Assembly: GCA_017609995.1 (NCBI GenBank)
Contig: JAFCCX010000026.1
Location: 627 to 6,285, forward strand
DNA: 5,659 bases
Direction: 5' to 3'
Source: Candidatus Pacearchaeota archaeon
GTDB taxonomy: Archaea > Nanobdellota > Nanobdellia > UBA10117 > JABICX01
The notes under the pieces were generated by a model. That model was not told the DNA's origin and did not search any database. It worked only from the letters and a program-made list of their open reading frames with translations. Below are positions 1 to 5,043 of the stretch, piece after piece; position 1 is the first letter of the stretch; each line of letters opens with the position of its first letter. Position numbers and translations under genes: made by a program.

Positions 1-348
1 AGCAACTAAAAGGTGTCTGTCATATTCTAAATATTTTTTCTTAAGTTCCTCTGATTTTGTGTAATCAACAAGAGCTTTTGCAAGTGCTAGCCGTGCAGCT
101 TCTGCCTGTCCTGACCAGCCTCCACCATTAACATTAATTTGAATATCAATTTTCTTTGTAATCTCACCAGCAATTATTAACGGTTCTCTAATTCTAAGTT
201 GAGTAAGTTCGGGGTAAAGTGAAAGGTCTTTAGCATTAATTCTAATCTTGCCTTTTCCTGCTTTGATTGTAACTCTAGCTATTGCTCTCTTTCTTTTTCC
301 AGAGTTATGTGAAACTGCTGTTTTTGGTTTAGCTATTTTCTTTGCCAT
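1..348 (-). CDS. rps9: 30S ribosomal protein uS9, C-terminus cut by window edge
   Basis: uS9 is a small-subunit protein whose C-terminal tail reaches the decoding and P-site region. The frame reads from an ATG at 348 to base 1 without a stop, giving 116 residues. The N-terminus is basic (MAKKIAKPKTAVSHNSGKRK), followed by a KRKRAIARVTIKAGKGKIRIN stretch typical of uS9. The signature segment INVNGGGWSGQAEAARLALA (residues 73-92) matches the GGG-x-x-GQAEA-x-R family core. The last visible residues, YDRHLLVA, normally precede the basic C-terminal tail, so roughly 15-20 residues lie outside the window. The start codon overlaps the uL13 stop by one base (TAATG), and a GGAG lies ten bases upstream (359-362). 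It is the last visible gene of the operon that starts at uS13. Identification is by family motifs and gene order. Confidence 0.96.
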   Translation of the reverse strand, partial: MAKKIAKPKTAVSHNSGKRKRAIARVTIKAGKGKIRINAKDLSLYPELTQLRIREPLIIAGEITKKIDIQINVNGGGWSGQAEAARLALAKALVDYTKSEELKKKYLEYDRHLLVA

Positions 349-767
349 TAGATTTTAGCTCCAATTAGTTTTGCTAGTTTTTCTATTCGTGTGAATTTAG
401 TATGAACTAATTTATCATTAATTGCTGTTTGAATTGTTTCAGACTCTTTGTCTTGTAATGCTATTGGAATTCCAAGATAGCATTTTACTCGAGCAAGTGC
501 TGCTCTTCCTCTTGTTGTTTTGTAAGGAAGCATTCCTCGAATTACTCTCTTAACAATTCGATCTGGTTGTCTTGGATAAAATGGTCCGTGGAATGGTCCA
601 CCCATATCTCTCTTTTTGCTAATTTTTTCTAAGATGATTTTTGGGTTACCTGAATATCCTGCTTTCTCACAATTGATTACTGCAATTGTTTCACCTTGCA
701 AAGCTAGCTTAGCTATCTTTGTAGCCATTCTTCCAACAATCAAATCTGATGCGTCTATGATTTTCAT
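348..767 (-). CDS. rpl13: 50S ribosomal protein uL13
   Basis: uL13 is a large-subunit protein that binds 23S rRNA and is needed early in 50S assembly. The 139-residue product has the usual archaeal length. The start MKIIDASDLIVGRMATKIAK corresponds to the family's IIDA-x-x-x-x-GR-x-A opening. The core FHGPFYPRQPDRIVKRVIRG, then MLPYKTTRGRAAL (residues about 59-91), is the conserved GPF-x-x-R-x-P / RGMLP-x-K-x-x-RG rRNA-binding signature. LAKLIGAKI ends the protein in the normal way. The ATG at 767 overlaps the eL18 stop in an ATGA arrangement, and its TAA overlaps the uS9 ATG, so translation is probably coupled on both sides. A GGAG sits 13 bases upstream, rather far for a strong ribosome binding site. 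Confidence 0.97.
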   Translation of the reverse strand: MKIIDASDLIVGRMATKIAKLALQGETIAVINCEKAGYSGNPKIILEKISKKRDMGGPFHGPFYPRQPDRIVKRVIRGMLPYKTTRGRAALARVKCYLGIPIALQDKESETIQTAINDKLVHTKFTRIEKLAKLIGAKI

Positions 768-1114
768 CCGAGTATTGTAACTCCTTTTCCTTTTGGTTCT
801 TTTTTAGCTAGTTCTGATAATGAAATTACTTGACCTTTTGCAGCAAGTATTTTCTTTGCAGCTTCATCTGAAAATTTCCAAGCTGCAATTGTAACTTTCT
901 TTGTTAGTTCTCCTGAGCCAAGAACTTTTCCTGGAACAACAATTGTTCTTTTTCCATCTGCGTATTTTTCAATTCTGCTTAAGTTAACCTGTCGTCTTGC
1001 TCGAGTTGATTTTGCAAGTTCATCAGCTACTCTTGTCCAGATTGGAGCTTTAACTTTCCGCAACTCGCTGATTGTTAATCTCATATGAATATTAGTTGGT
1101 CCTGTTTTCCTCAT
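764..1114 (-). CDS. rpl18e: 50S ribosomal protein eL18
   Basis: eL18 is a large-subunit protein found in archaea and eukaryotes but not bacteria; it has a uL15-like fold. The 116-residue product begins MRKTGPTNIHMRLTISELRK, matching the family's KTGPTN opening. It continues with APIWTRVADELAKSTRARRQ and VNLSRIEKYADG. The most diagnostic block is TIVVPGKVLGSGELTKKVTI (residues about 58-77). It ends in the characteristic GKGVTILG. The ATG at 1114 overlaps the stop of rpoD (ATGA). A GAGGT at 1124-1128 lies nine bases upstream, supporting this start. Its own TGA overlaps the uL13 ATG by four bases. This protein is one of the clearest signs that the DNA is archaeal. Confidence 0.97.
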   Translation of the reverse strand: MRKTGPTNIHMRLTISELRKVKAPIWTRVADELAKSTRARRQVNLSRIEKYADGKRTIVVPGKVLGSGELTKKVTIAAWKFSDEAAKKILAAKGQVISLSELAKKEPKGKGVTILG

Positions 1115-1842
1115 TTGACTTTAACCTCTTTTAGTTTAGCATTAATTACATTGCAAGCTTGAGTTATCAACTCTTTAGGTGTTAGCTGTCCCCAGCTTTC
1201 AACTGTAAGAATGAATTTGTTTGGCTCGCCTTCAACTTTGATTTTTCCATTTGATTTGTCCACGCAAGATAAACATAAATCGCAAGCTTCAAGATTCTTA
1301 ACTTTTCCATCTGCAAAAACACCCTTTGGACAGTGTTTTGCACCCTCTACACTAAAACCAGTTATTTTTGGATAATGTTGGAAGTAAACTAATCCTGAAC
1401 TCCACTTCATGTGTTCTTTTCCTGTTCCAAGAACTGCAATTGCATCGAACTTAAGTTCTTGTCCTTCTAGAAGTTCAACAATTGGCATATCAGGACAAAT
1501 TATATCTGCTGCTTTTTTATCACCAACTAATTCTTTTGCAGTAACTATTTTAGGTCCACTTGAATCTAGAGAAAACTTAACTTGACATCCAGAACAACCT
1601 TCTCCTTTACATCTGCAAATCTCTTTTGAGATTAGTTTTGTATTTGTTTTTAAGGGAGTTAATCCAAGTCTGTGTGCAATAATTTCATCATATAATGCTG
1701 AAGAATTCTTTGTAAAGTAAACATCTTCAATAGCTAAGATTGGAACGTTAAACATACAAGCTCGTCTTAGTGCATTCATAAATCCCTCTGTCTGATTCTC
1801 TACAATTATTTTGATTTTATTATCTGATTTTGAAATTGTCAT
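1111..1842 (-). CDS. rpoD: DNA-directed RNA polymerase subunit Rpo3 (D), iron-sulfur type
   Basis: Rpo3 (RpoD) pairs with Rpo11 to form the assembly platform of archaeal RNA polymerase, like the bacterial alpha dimer and eukaryotic Rpb3-Rpb11. The 243 residues start with MTISKSDNKIKIIVENQ, then FMNALRRACMFNVPILAIED (21-40), the alpha-like dimerisation segment. Domain 2 has a cysteine loop, C76-x-C78-x4-C83-x2-C86, like the zinc loop of Rpb3. Domain 3 has a ferredoxin-like set: C171 followed by proline, then C187-x2-C190-x2-C193, enough ligands for one 4Fe-4S cluster. HRLGLTPL (57-64) and the C-terminal ESWGQLTPKELITQA are also conserved. The frame stays open upstream to 1881, but the ATG at 1842 is preferred: it has a GGAG six bases upstream (1849-1852), forms a TAATG overlap with the uS11 stop, and matches the family N-terminus. 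Cluster occupancy is inferred. Confidence 0.96.
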   Translation of the reverse strand: MTISKSDNKIKIIVENQTEGFMNALRRACMFNVPILAIEDVYFTKNSSALYDEIIAHRLGLTPLKTNTKLISKEICRCKGEGCSGCQVKFSLDSSGPKIVTAKELVGDKKAADIICPDMPIVELLEGQELKFDAIAVLGTGKEHMKWSSGLVYFQHYPKITGFSVEGAKHCPKGVFADGKVKNLEACDLCLSCVDKSNGKIKVEGEPNKFILTVESWGQLTPKELITQACNVINAKLKEVKVK

Positions 1843-2234
1843 TATGGTCTCCGTCCTCTCCGTCCACCTTTCTTTCGGCATCCGCCATGTGGAATTGGAG
1901 TTACATCCTCAATTGAGAGGATTTTTAGACCAGCTCTTGCAAGTGATCTGATAGCTGGCTGAGCACCGGGTCCTGGATATTTTGCTCCATTATGTCCGCC
2001 TTGTGCTCGAACTTTAACATATATCTGATCCACACCTTTATCTCTTGCGGTTATTGCTGCTTTTTTAGCTGCAAACATTGCTGCTGTTGGTGAAGATTCA
2101 AGTCTGTCTGCTTTAACTGTTTGTCCACCTGAAGATATTGCAATTGTTTCTGAACCACTCAGGTCTGTAATGTGAATGAGAGTATTATTATATGATGCAT
2201 AAATATGCGCTGTACCTGTTTTATTCTTTGCCAC
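1842..2234 (-). CDS. rps11: 30S ribosomal protein uS11 (GTG start)
   Basis: uS11 sits on the platform of the small subunit near the mRNA exit site and helps hold 16S rRNA helices together. The 130 residues are typical: GTAHIYASYNNTLIHITDLS (7-26), ISSGGQTVKADRLESSPTAA (33-52), KVRAQGGHNGAKYPGPGAQP (74-93), then AIRSLARAGLKILSIEDVTP. The basic tail ends GGRRGRRP. The family usually has HDGTR before that tail and here it reads HGGCR, a minor variation. The start is GTG, supported by a strong AGGAGG (2243-2248) eight bases upstream and by the family N-terminus. The first 14 bases overlap the end of uS4 in another frame, and the TAA shares one base with the rpoD ATG. Confidence 0.97.
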   Translation of the reverse strand: MAKNKTGTAHIYASYNNTLIHITDLSGSETIAISSGGQTVKADRLESSPTAAMFAAKKAAITARDKGVDQIYVKVRAQGGHNGAKYPGPGAQPAIRSLARAGLKILSIEDVTPIPHGGCRKKGGRRGRRP

Positions 2235-2775
2235 GTGGTTCGCCTCCTACTTTTCCTTCTGCTTTTGCTGCTTTTACCATCTCTATAACTTTATTTAATT
2301 GTGGTGCAAATCCAGATGCTAATTTAATCTTATCTGCACTCTTTACAATATAACTTGGTGCTGTAACTTTTCTTTCATTTACAACAGCTTTTCTGTGAGT
2401 AATAAATTGTCTTGATTGCTTTATTGAATTTGCAAAACCTTGTTTGTAAATTTGAGTTTGAAGTCGTCTTTCAAGTAAACTTCGAATATCTAATGATAAA
2501 ACATCATCTAATTGTGCTTCTTTTCCAAGAATATCAACTCGATTTAGAGTTAAAATAAGGTTCTTTGTTGCATCTGCTCTTTGCTGCTCTGGAAGAGAAA
2601 TAATATTTCTTGCTTGTTCTTGCCACTTTCTAAGCATAGACTGCATTTTCCAGATCTCTCTTTTGTTAGCTAATCCATACTCTTTTTTCAAGCCAGCTTC
2701 TTTCTTAATTCTTTCAGCTTCCCACGGATGTCCTGGTTTACTGAACTTTTTTCGCTGTCTTTTTGGATCTCCCAT
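2221..2775 (-). CDS. rps4: 30S ribosomal protein uS4
   Basis: uS4 binds 16S rRNA directly and is one of the first proteins in 30S assembly. The 184-residue product opens with MGDPKRQRKKFSKPGHPWEA, the archaeal/eukaryotic-type N-terminus. A helical region follows (about 20-95). The S4 RNA-binding domain lies at about 101-152: LERRLQTQIYKQGFANSIKQ, SRQFITHRKAVVNERKV and APSYIV. The C-terminal tail after residue 153 is charged and ends GGEPRGKE. Length is close to the archaeal norm of about 170-185. There is one base between the uS13 stop and this ATG, and the C-terminus overlaps uS11 by 14 bases. No good Shine-Dalgarno precedes the ATG (a GGAG is some 23 bases away), so translation probably depends on coupling to uS13. 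Confidence 0.97.
   Translation of the reverse strand: MGDPKRQRKKFSKPGHPWEAERIKKEAGLKKEYGLANKREIWKMQSMLRKWQEQARNIISLPEQQRADATKNLILTLNRVDILGKEAQLDDVLSLDIRSLLERRLQTQIYKQGFANSIKQSRQFITHRKAVVNERKVTAPSYIVKSADKIKLASGFAPQLNKVIEMVKAAKAEGKVGGEPRGKE
2243..2248 (-). promoter_or_regulatory. Shine-Dalgarno of uS11
   Basis: AGGAGG on the minus strand lies eight bases before the GTG start of uS11. It is the strongest ribosome binding site in the window and decides in favour of the GTG at 2234. It lies within the uS4 coding sequence. Confidence 0.8.
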
Positions 2776-2776
2776 T

Positions 2777-3247
2777 TTATTTCTTCTTTCTTACAACTCC
2801 AATTGTTTTTCCTTTTCTACCTCGAGATTTTGTTCTTTGTCCTCGAGCTTTTACTTTAAGGCCTTTATCGCCTCTTGAATGTCTAAATCCTCGATATGTT
2901 CTAAGTTTTCTTAATCTTCGTATATCGAATCTTTGCTTTAAATCTAAATCTGAAGAAATCATATGTTTATCTTGTCCATCTTCAACATCTTTTCGACTAT
3001 TATAAATCCATTCTGGAAGTTTGTATTTTACAGGGTTTTTCATAACATCTTCCATTTGTTCAATTTCTTTCTGAGAAAATTCACCAGCTTGTTTGTTAAT
3101 ATTTAATTTAAGAACTTTAGTAATCGCATTTGCAAACATAAAACTGACACCTTTTGTTCTAGTAAGAGCGTGACCTATAGGTGTCTCTCCTTTAACATCA
3201 CGGTCGCCAATTCGAAGAATTGACCTAAATTCGTTTTTATCAGCCAT
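2777..3247 (-). CDS. rps13: 30S ribosomal protein uS13, first gene of the operon
   Basis: uS13 is in the head of the small subunit, contacting the P-site tRNA and the bridge to the 50S. From the ATG at 3247 the product has 156 residues and starts MADKNEFRSILRIGDRDVKG, which aligns best with the archaeal FRHIVRI-x-x-x-D-x-x-G opening. The helix-two-turn-helix part includes LTRTKGVSFMFANAI (28-42). PEWIYNSRKD (78-87) and DKHMISSDLDL (93-103) are archaeal-specific. The rRNA/tRNA-binding tail has LRTYRGFRHSRG, RGQRTKSRGRKGKTIG and a KKK end. The linker between RGFRH and RGQRT looks a few residues longer than usual. In-frame upstream starts exist at 3262 (ATG) and 3268 (GTG), adding 5 or 7 basic residues. 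None of the three has a nearby SD, so the exact start is uncertain. See the leader features upstream. Confidence 0.95.
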   Translation of the reverse strand: MADKNEFRSILRIGDRDVKGETPIGHALTRTKGVSFMFANAITKVLKLNINKQAGEFSQKEIEQMEDVMKNPVKYKLPEWIYNSRKDVEDGQDKHMISSDLDLKQRFDIRRLRKLRTYRGFRHSRGDKGLKVKARGQRTKSRGRKGKTIGVVRKKK

Positions 3248-3264
3248 TTTTCGCTTTGACATCT

Positions 3265-3285
3265 TCACAAAAACTTTCGCTTCAT
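3265..3285 (-). CDS. Possible six-codon leader ORF upstream of uS13
   Basis: An ATG at 3285 is followed by five further sense codons (encoding MKRKFL) and a TGA at 3267-3265. Unlike the uS13 start candidates, this ATG has an SD-like AGGA (3292-3295) six bases upstream. Its stop overlaps an in-frame GTG of uS13 in a GTGA arrangement and ends three bases before the uS13 ATG at 3262. That layout would load ribosomes through the mini-ORF and couple them to uS13. It could equally be chance in a short AT-rich leader, or a sign that the uS13 5' end is misread by one or two bases. No family is recognised. Confidence 0.3.
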   Translation of the reverse strand: MKRKFL

Positions 3286-3298
3286 ATCAGGTCCTTTT

Positions 3299-3312
3299 TG
3301 GGTCCAAACCCA
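3299..3312 (-). promoter_or_regulatory. Small hairpin in the uS13 operon leader
   Basis: On the minus strand TGGGT (3303-3299 on the plus numbering side as ACCCA/TGGGT complement) and ACCCA form a perfect 5-bp stem around a TTGG tetraloop. It lies downstream of the predicted transcription start (about 3324-3328) and a few bases before the AGGA of the mini-ORF. Ribosomal operons are commonly autoregulated through leader structures, and this one is well placed for that. The stem is short and no known archaeal leader motif is recognised, so the regulatory role is a guess. Confidence 0.3.
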
Positions 3313-3348
3313 GCGAAGATATCTCTTAATCTCTAGTTTAGTGGTCTG

Positions 3349-3363
3349 TTTATAAAGGTTTTT
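3349..3363 (-). promoter_or_regulatory. TATA box and BRE of the ribosomal operon
   Basis: The minus strand reads AAAAACC followed by TTTATAAA (3356-3349), a good archaeal BRE plus TATA combination. Transcription would begin about 25 bases downstream, near 3324-3328. This leaves a leader of about 40 nt to the mini-ORF ATG and about 60-80 nt to the uS13 start candidates. It begins only 22 bases after the stop of the preceding gene, so the seven-gene operon probably has its own promoter and may also receive read-through. Confidence 0.75.
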
Positions 3364-3378
3364 GTTAAAGAATAAATA

Positions 3379-3909
3379 TTATTTTTGTGGTTGTAAACTC
3401 CAATCTGCTAAATATAGAACGTGACCTGAATCATCTTTAAATTCATTGTCGAGCTCAAAAACACTATTCTTCGGATCTGTAATAGAATCTGGATGAGTAG
3501 CATATTCTTCGATGTCTGTATGTTCGTATCTTCGACTTTCAAGCAACATTACACTAAGTTCAGTATTGCAAGCCACATTTTTATCATTTTCAAGTCTATT
3601 ATCTAAATCAGCGTTCTTTAAATCAATACCTTTAAGTACTGCGTGTTTGTGTTCTGGATTAAAAGGAAAAATCCTGCTTGTTCCAGTTTCAGCATCTGAG
3701 AAACATAATATAACCCCAACACCCTTAGAAGTATACTGACTCTTATCAAAGCGATCTATCATGGATTTTAAATTATCTCGAATAACATCATTATCGCCTC
3801 GTTCACCCCAAATTCCTGGTGTTGCTTCATTTTGATAGAAGTAGATACGAAAATATCTTTCAGGAGAATTCCCAAGTATACCAATTCCAACTAAGTGATG
3901 GCTTTTCAT
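3379..3909 (-). CDS. Hypothetical protein, 176 residues, between tRNA-Ser and uS13
   Basis: I do not recognise this protein. It starts with MKSHHLVGIGILGNSPERYF and looks soluble: no signal peptide and no membrane segment. The N-terminal half alternates hydrophobic and polar residues (HHLVGIGILG, RYFRIYFYQN, GVGVILCF), suggesting beta-strands of a mixed alpha/beta or beta-sandwich fold. The middle (residues 92-112) is highly charged, and the C-terminal part is acidic (IEEY, ELDNEFKDD) and ends LYLADWSLQPQK. Two cysteines (69, 114) make no metal motif. That it is a real gene is supported by the long open frame, a TATA-like box 24-31 bases before the ATG, and a clean fit between the tRNA and the uS13 promoter. 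It interrupts the common archaeal cbf5 - uS13 neighbourhood. The role is unknown; lineage-specific status is inferred. Confidence 0.8.
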   Translation of the reverse strand: MKSHHLVGIGILGNSPERYFRIYFYQNEATPGIWGERGDNDVIRDNLKSMIDRFDKSQYTSKGVGVILCFSDAETGTSRIFPFNPEHKHAVLKGIDLKNADLDNRLENDKNVACNTELSVMLLESRRYEHTDIEEYATHPDSITDPKNSVFELDNEFKDDSGHVLYLADWSLQPQK

Positions 3910-3932
3910 TATGTAATTACTTGATGAGAGAG

Positions 3933-3946
3933 TTTAAAAATATTTC
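3933..3946 (-). promoter_or_regulatory. TATA box of the hypothetical gene, also possible tRNA terminator
   Basis: The minus strand shows GAAATA followed by TTTTTAAA (3940-3933), a BRE/TATA-like pair. The TATA-like part lies 24-31 bases before the ATG at 3909, which places the transcription start at or next to the start codon, so the mRNA is predicted to be leaderless. The same five-T run lies 13 bases after the tRNA 3' end and could terminate the tRNA transcript. Confidence 0.6.
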
Positions 3947-3952
3947 CAAAAG

Positions 3953-4083
3953 CGCCAGCGGCAGGATTCGAACCTACACGTCCTTACGGACACTCGGTAT
4001 CCAAGAATCGATTTGGGGTTGGAAGACCTTTTCCAAAGGGATTCCCTCAAGCCGAGCGCAATACCTGATTATGCGACGCTGGC
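3953..4083 (-). tRNA. tRNA-Ser(UGA) with a 47-nt intron
   Basis: The 7-bp acceptor stem GCCAGCG (4083-4077) pairs perfectly with CGCTGGC (3960-3954), and the discriminator base is G (3953), as expected for serine. The D arm has a 3-bp GCA/TGC stem with GG in the loop. The anticodon stem is CTCGG (4056-4052) with CCGAG (3997-3993). The anticodon is TGA (4049-4047), reading UCA and possibly other UCN codons. A long variable arm with a 4-bp GTCC/GGAC stem and GTAA loop marks a class II tRNA. The T arm is GTAGG-TTCGAAT-CCTGC. The anticodon loop is interrupted by an intron after position 37. CCA is not encoded and must be added by CCA-adding enzyme. A TATA-like box lies 24-31 bases upstream. With the intron removed the tRNA is about 84 nt, normal for serine. 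Confidence 0.95.
3999..4045 (-). other. tRNA-Ser intron at position 37/38
   Basis: The 47-nt insertion sits between G37 (4046) and A38 (3998), the canonical archaeal position. The ends can form a bulge-helix-bulge for the tRNA splicing endonuclease. The outer helix is the anticodon stem; the 3-nt bulges are AGG and ATA, each cut after the second base. The inner helix is GAATC with GATTC, 5 perfect base pairs inside the intron. The 4-bp central helix (CTTG with TTGG) is weak: one C-G pair, two G-U wobbles and one U-U mismatch. The exact ends are inferred from the mature tRNA fold and this structure. Confidence 0.85.
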
Positions 4084-4089
4084 ACATTT

Positions 4090-4114
4090 AAAAAACCAAA
4101 AAGTAGTTTAAAAA
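4090..4114 (-). terminator. Oligo-T terminator region after cbf5/truB
   Basis: Just after the cbf5/truB stop the minus strand has three T runs: five (4114-4110), five (4102-4098) and six (4095-4090). Oligo-T stretches without a hairpin are the usual archaeal termination signal. They are followed directly by the tRNA, so cbf5/truB and the tRNA are probably separate transcripts. Confidence 0.5.
4107..4114 (-). promoter_or_regulatory. TATA box of tRNA-Ser
   Basis: TTTTTAAA on the minus strand lies 24-31 bases before the mature tRNA 5' end. It is identical in sequence and spacing to the box before the hypothetical gene at 3933-3940. It is embedded in the T-rich region that probably terminates cbf5/truB. 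Confidence 0.6.
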
Positions 4115-4119
4115 GTTAT

Positions 4120-5007
4120 CTAAAGGAGCACGATATCAGTTTTCACAGCCATTCCACGCGACGATTTTTTCATATCAGCAGAATTCATTTCAGCTAATCC
4201 AATGGCTGCTAACTGATTCTTTCGAGTAAAAATTGCAACTGTTTCATTAACTTTAATTTTATCATTCATCGCTACAACACCTGGTGAAAATACAGGTGAG
4301 CCGTTTTTCAACATAGGAAGAACCTTATCATCTACCCAAACTTTGTTGAGATGTCCAACAGCATCTTCAATTGGTCGAACAAAAGAATAGTCTTTTTTCT
4401 GGTATTTCGCTTTAATTTTATCAAAAGTGATTGTATCTTTAAGTGTAAATGGACCAGCTTCAGTCCGCTCTAATTTAGTCATATGACCACCTGTTTTCAA
4501 AAATTCTCCAAAATCATGACAAAGTTTTCTAATATATGTTCCAGCTTCACACTGAATATCATATTCAATATCTCGTCCATTAATCTTTAGAATCTTAAAT
4601 GAGTAAATCTCTCTTACTCGAAGAACTCGTTTTACAGCAGAAATCTTTGGAGGCAGTTGCTTAATCTTGCCTGTAAAGTGCTTTCTAGCCTTCTCAATCT
4701 GAGCTTTTGTGACCTCTTTGTTGATTTTCATCCATCCATGATAGCGTTTTGGAGCAATAGACATCACACCTGTTAGTTTTGTTCCTTTTTGGAGAAAGAT
4801 TGGAAGAACACCCGTTACAGCTGGATCTAAAGTACCAGCATGGCCAGATTTTACAACCTCAACTAAGTTTTTCAGCTTACGCGAAGCTTTTCTAGACAGC
4901 CAGCCTTTTGGCTTATCAACTACAACAATCCCTAAATTAAATCGCTCAGAATCAGAATATTTGTAAGGTTTACTAGAAATCTTTAGTTTCTGACGATAAA
5001 TTATCAT
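4120..5007 (-). CDS. truB: Cbf5/TruB-family tRNA/rRNA pseudouridine synthase
   Basis: This enzyme converts uridine to pseudouridine. Archaeal members (Cbf5) act in H/ACA RNPs with Nop10, Gar1 and L7Ae on rRNA, and can also modify tRNA U55 without a guide. The 295-residue protein has motif I VVVDKPKG (28-35) and catalytic motif II GHAGTLDPAVTGVLP (55-69), with D61 as the expected nucleophile. KRYHG holds the conserved active-site tyrosine (Y89). PPKISAVKR (119-127) and EAGTYIRKLCHDFGE (154-168) are further core motifs, followed by HMTKLERTEAGPF (175-187). Residues about 222-295 form a PUA RNA-binding domain ending RGMAVKTDIVLL. It is shorter than many Cbf5 proteins (about 330), mainly at the N-terminus. 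Motif I continues GWLSRKAS where GPTSHEV is common. The start is supported by a TATA box 24-30 bases upstream, implying a leaderless mRNA. Next to eL14 and uS13 is the normal archaeal setting. Confidence 0.95.
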   Translation of the reverse strand: MIIYRQKLKISSKPYKYSDSERFNLGIVVVDKPKGWLSRKASRKLKNLVEVVKSGHAGTLDPAVTGVLPIFLQKGTKLTGVMSIAPKRYHGWMKINKEVTKAQIEKARKHFTGKIKQLPPKISAVKRVLRVREIYSFKILKINGRDIEYDIQCEAGTYIRKLCHDFGEFLKTGGHMTKLERTEAGPFTLKDTITFDKIKAKYQKKDYSFVRPIEDAVGHLNKVWVDDKVLPMLKNGSPVFSPGVVAMNDKIKVNETVAIFTRKNQLAAIGLAEMNSADMKKSSRGMAVKTDIVLL

Positions 5008-5016
5008 ATAAATTAT

Positions 5017-5022
5017 TATATA
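5017..5022 (+). promoter_or_regulatory. TATA box of the small plus-strand gene
   Basis: TATATA lies 25-30 bases before the ATG at 5047, with an A-rich stretch upstream that could serve as BRE. This spacing predicts a leaderless mRNA and supports the small gene as real. It lies between the cbf5/truB ATG and that gene's own TATA box, so the two divergent core promoters overlap. Confidence 0.55.
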
Positions 5023-5030
5023 GCCGTCTC

Positions 5031-5043
5031 ATTTATAGGTTTT
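5031..5043 (-). promoter_or_regulatory. TATA box and BRE of cbf5/truB
   Basis: The minus strand reads AAAACC then TATAAAT (5037-5031). This is a good BRE/TATA match 24-30 bases before the cbf5/truB ATG at 5007, so transcription should start at or near the start codon. The box overlaps the predicted transcription start region of the divergent small gene. Confidence 0.65.

Noticed and set aside
1843..1881. Thirteen-residue N-terminal extension of RpoD in the open frame up to 1881
   Set aside because: It lies inside the uS11 coding tail, does not match the family N-terminus, and the ATG at 1842 has a well placed GGAG and a TAATG junction.
2663..3005. Plus-strand open frames across uS4 and uS13
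   Set aside because: They are antisense to well supported ribosomal genes and their products are low-complexity F/L/S-rich, the expected mirror of lysine and arginine codons.
3512..3739. Plus-strand open frame inside the hypothetical gene
   Set aside because: The minus-strand frame is longer, has a promoter at the right distance and has a more protein-like composition; this one is a shadow.
3921..3930. TGATGA on the plus strand as a C box of a C/D guide RNA
   Set aside because: No CTGA D box or C'/D' pair follows at a suitable distance; a similar ATGATGA on the minus strand within eL14 (around 5391-5400) also lacks partners.
3911..3975. tRNA-Ser as an integration (att) site for an element carrying the orphan gene
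   Set aside because: I found no repeat of the tRNA 3' end elsewhere in the window and no integrase or other mobile gene.
3819..4091. Plus-strand open frame running through the tRNA
   Set aside because: It reads antisense through a well folded tRNA-Ser and its intron, which no real gene would be expected to do.
4084..4097. TTTTTTAAAT directly before the tRNA as its TATA box
   Set aside because: It is only a few bases from the mature 5' end; the box at 4107-4114 has the correct spacing.
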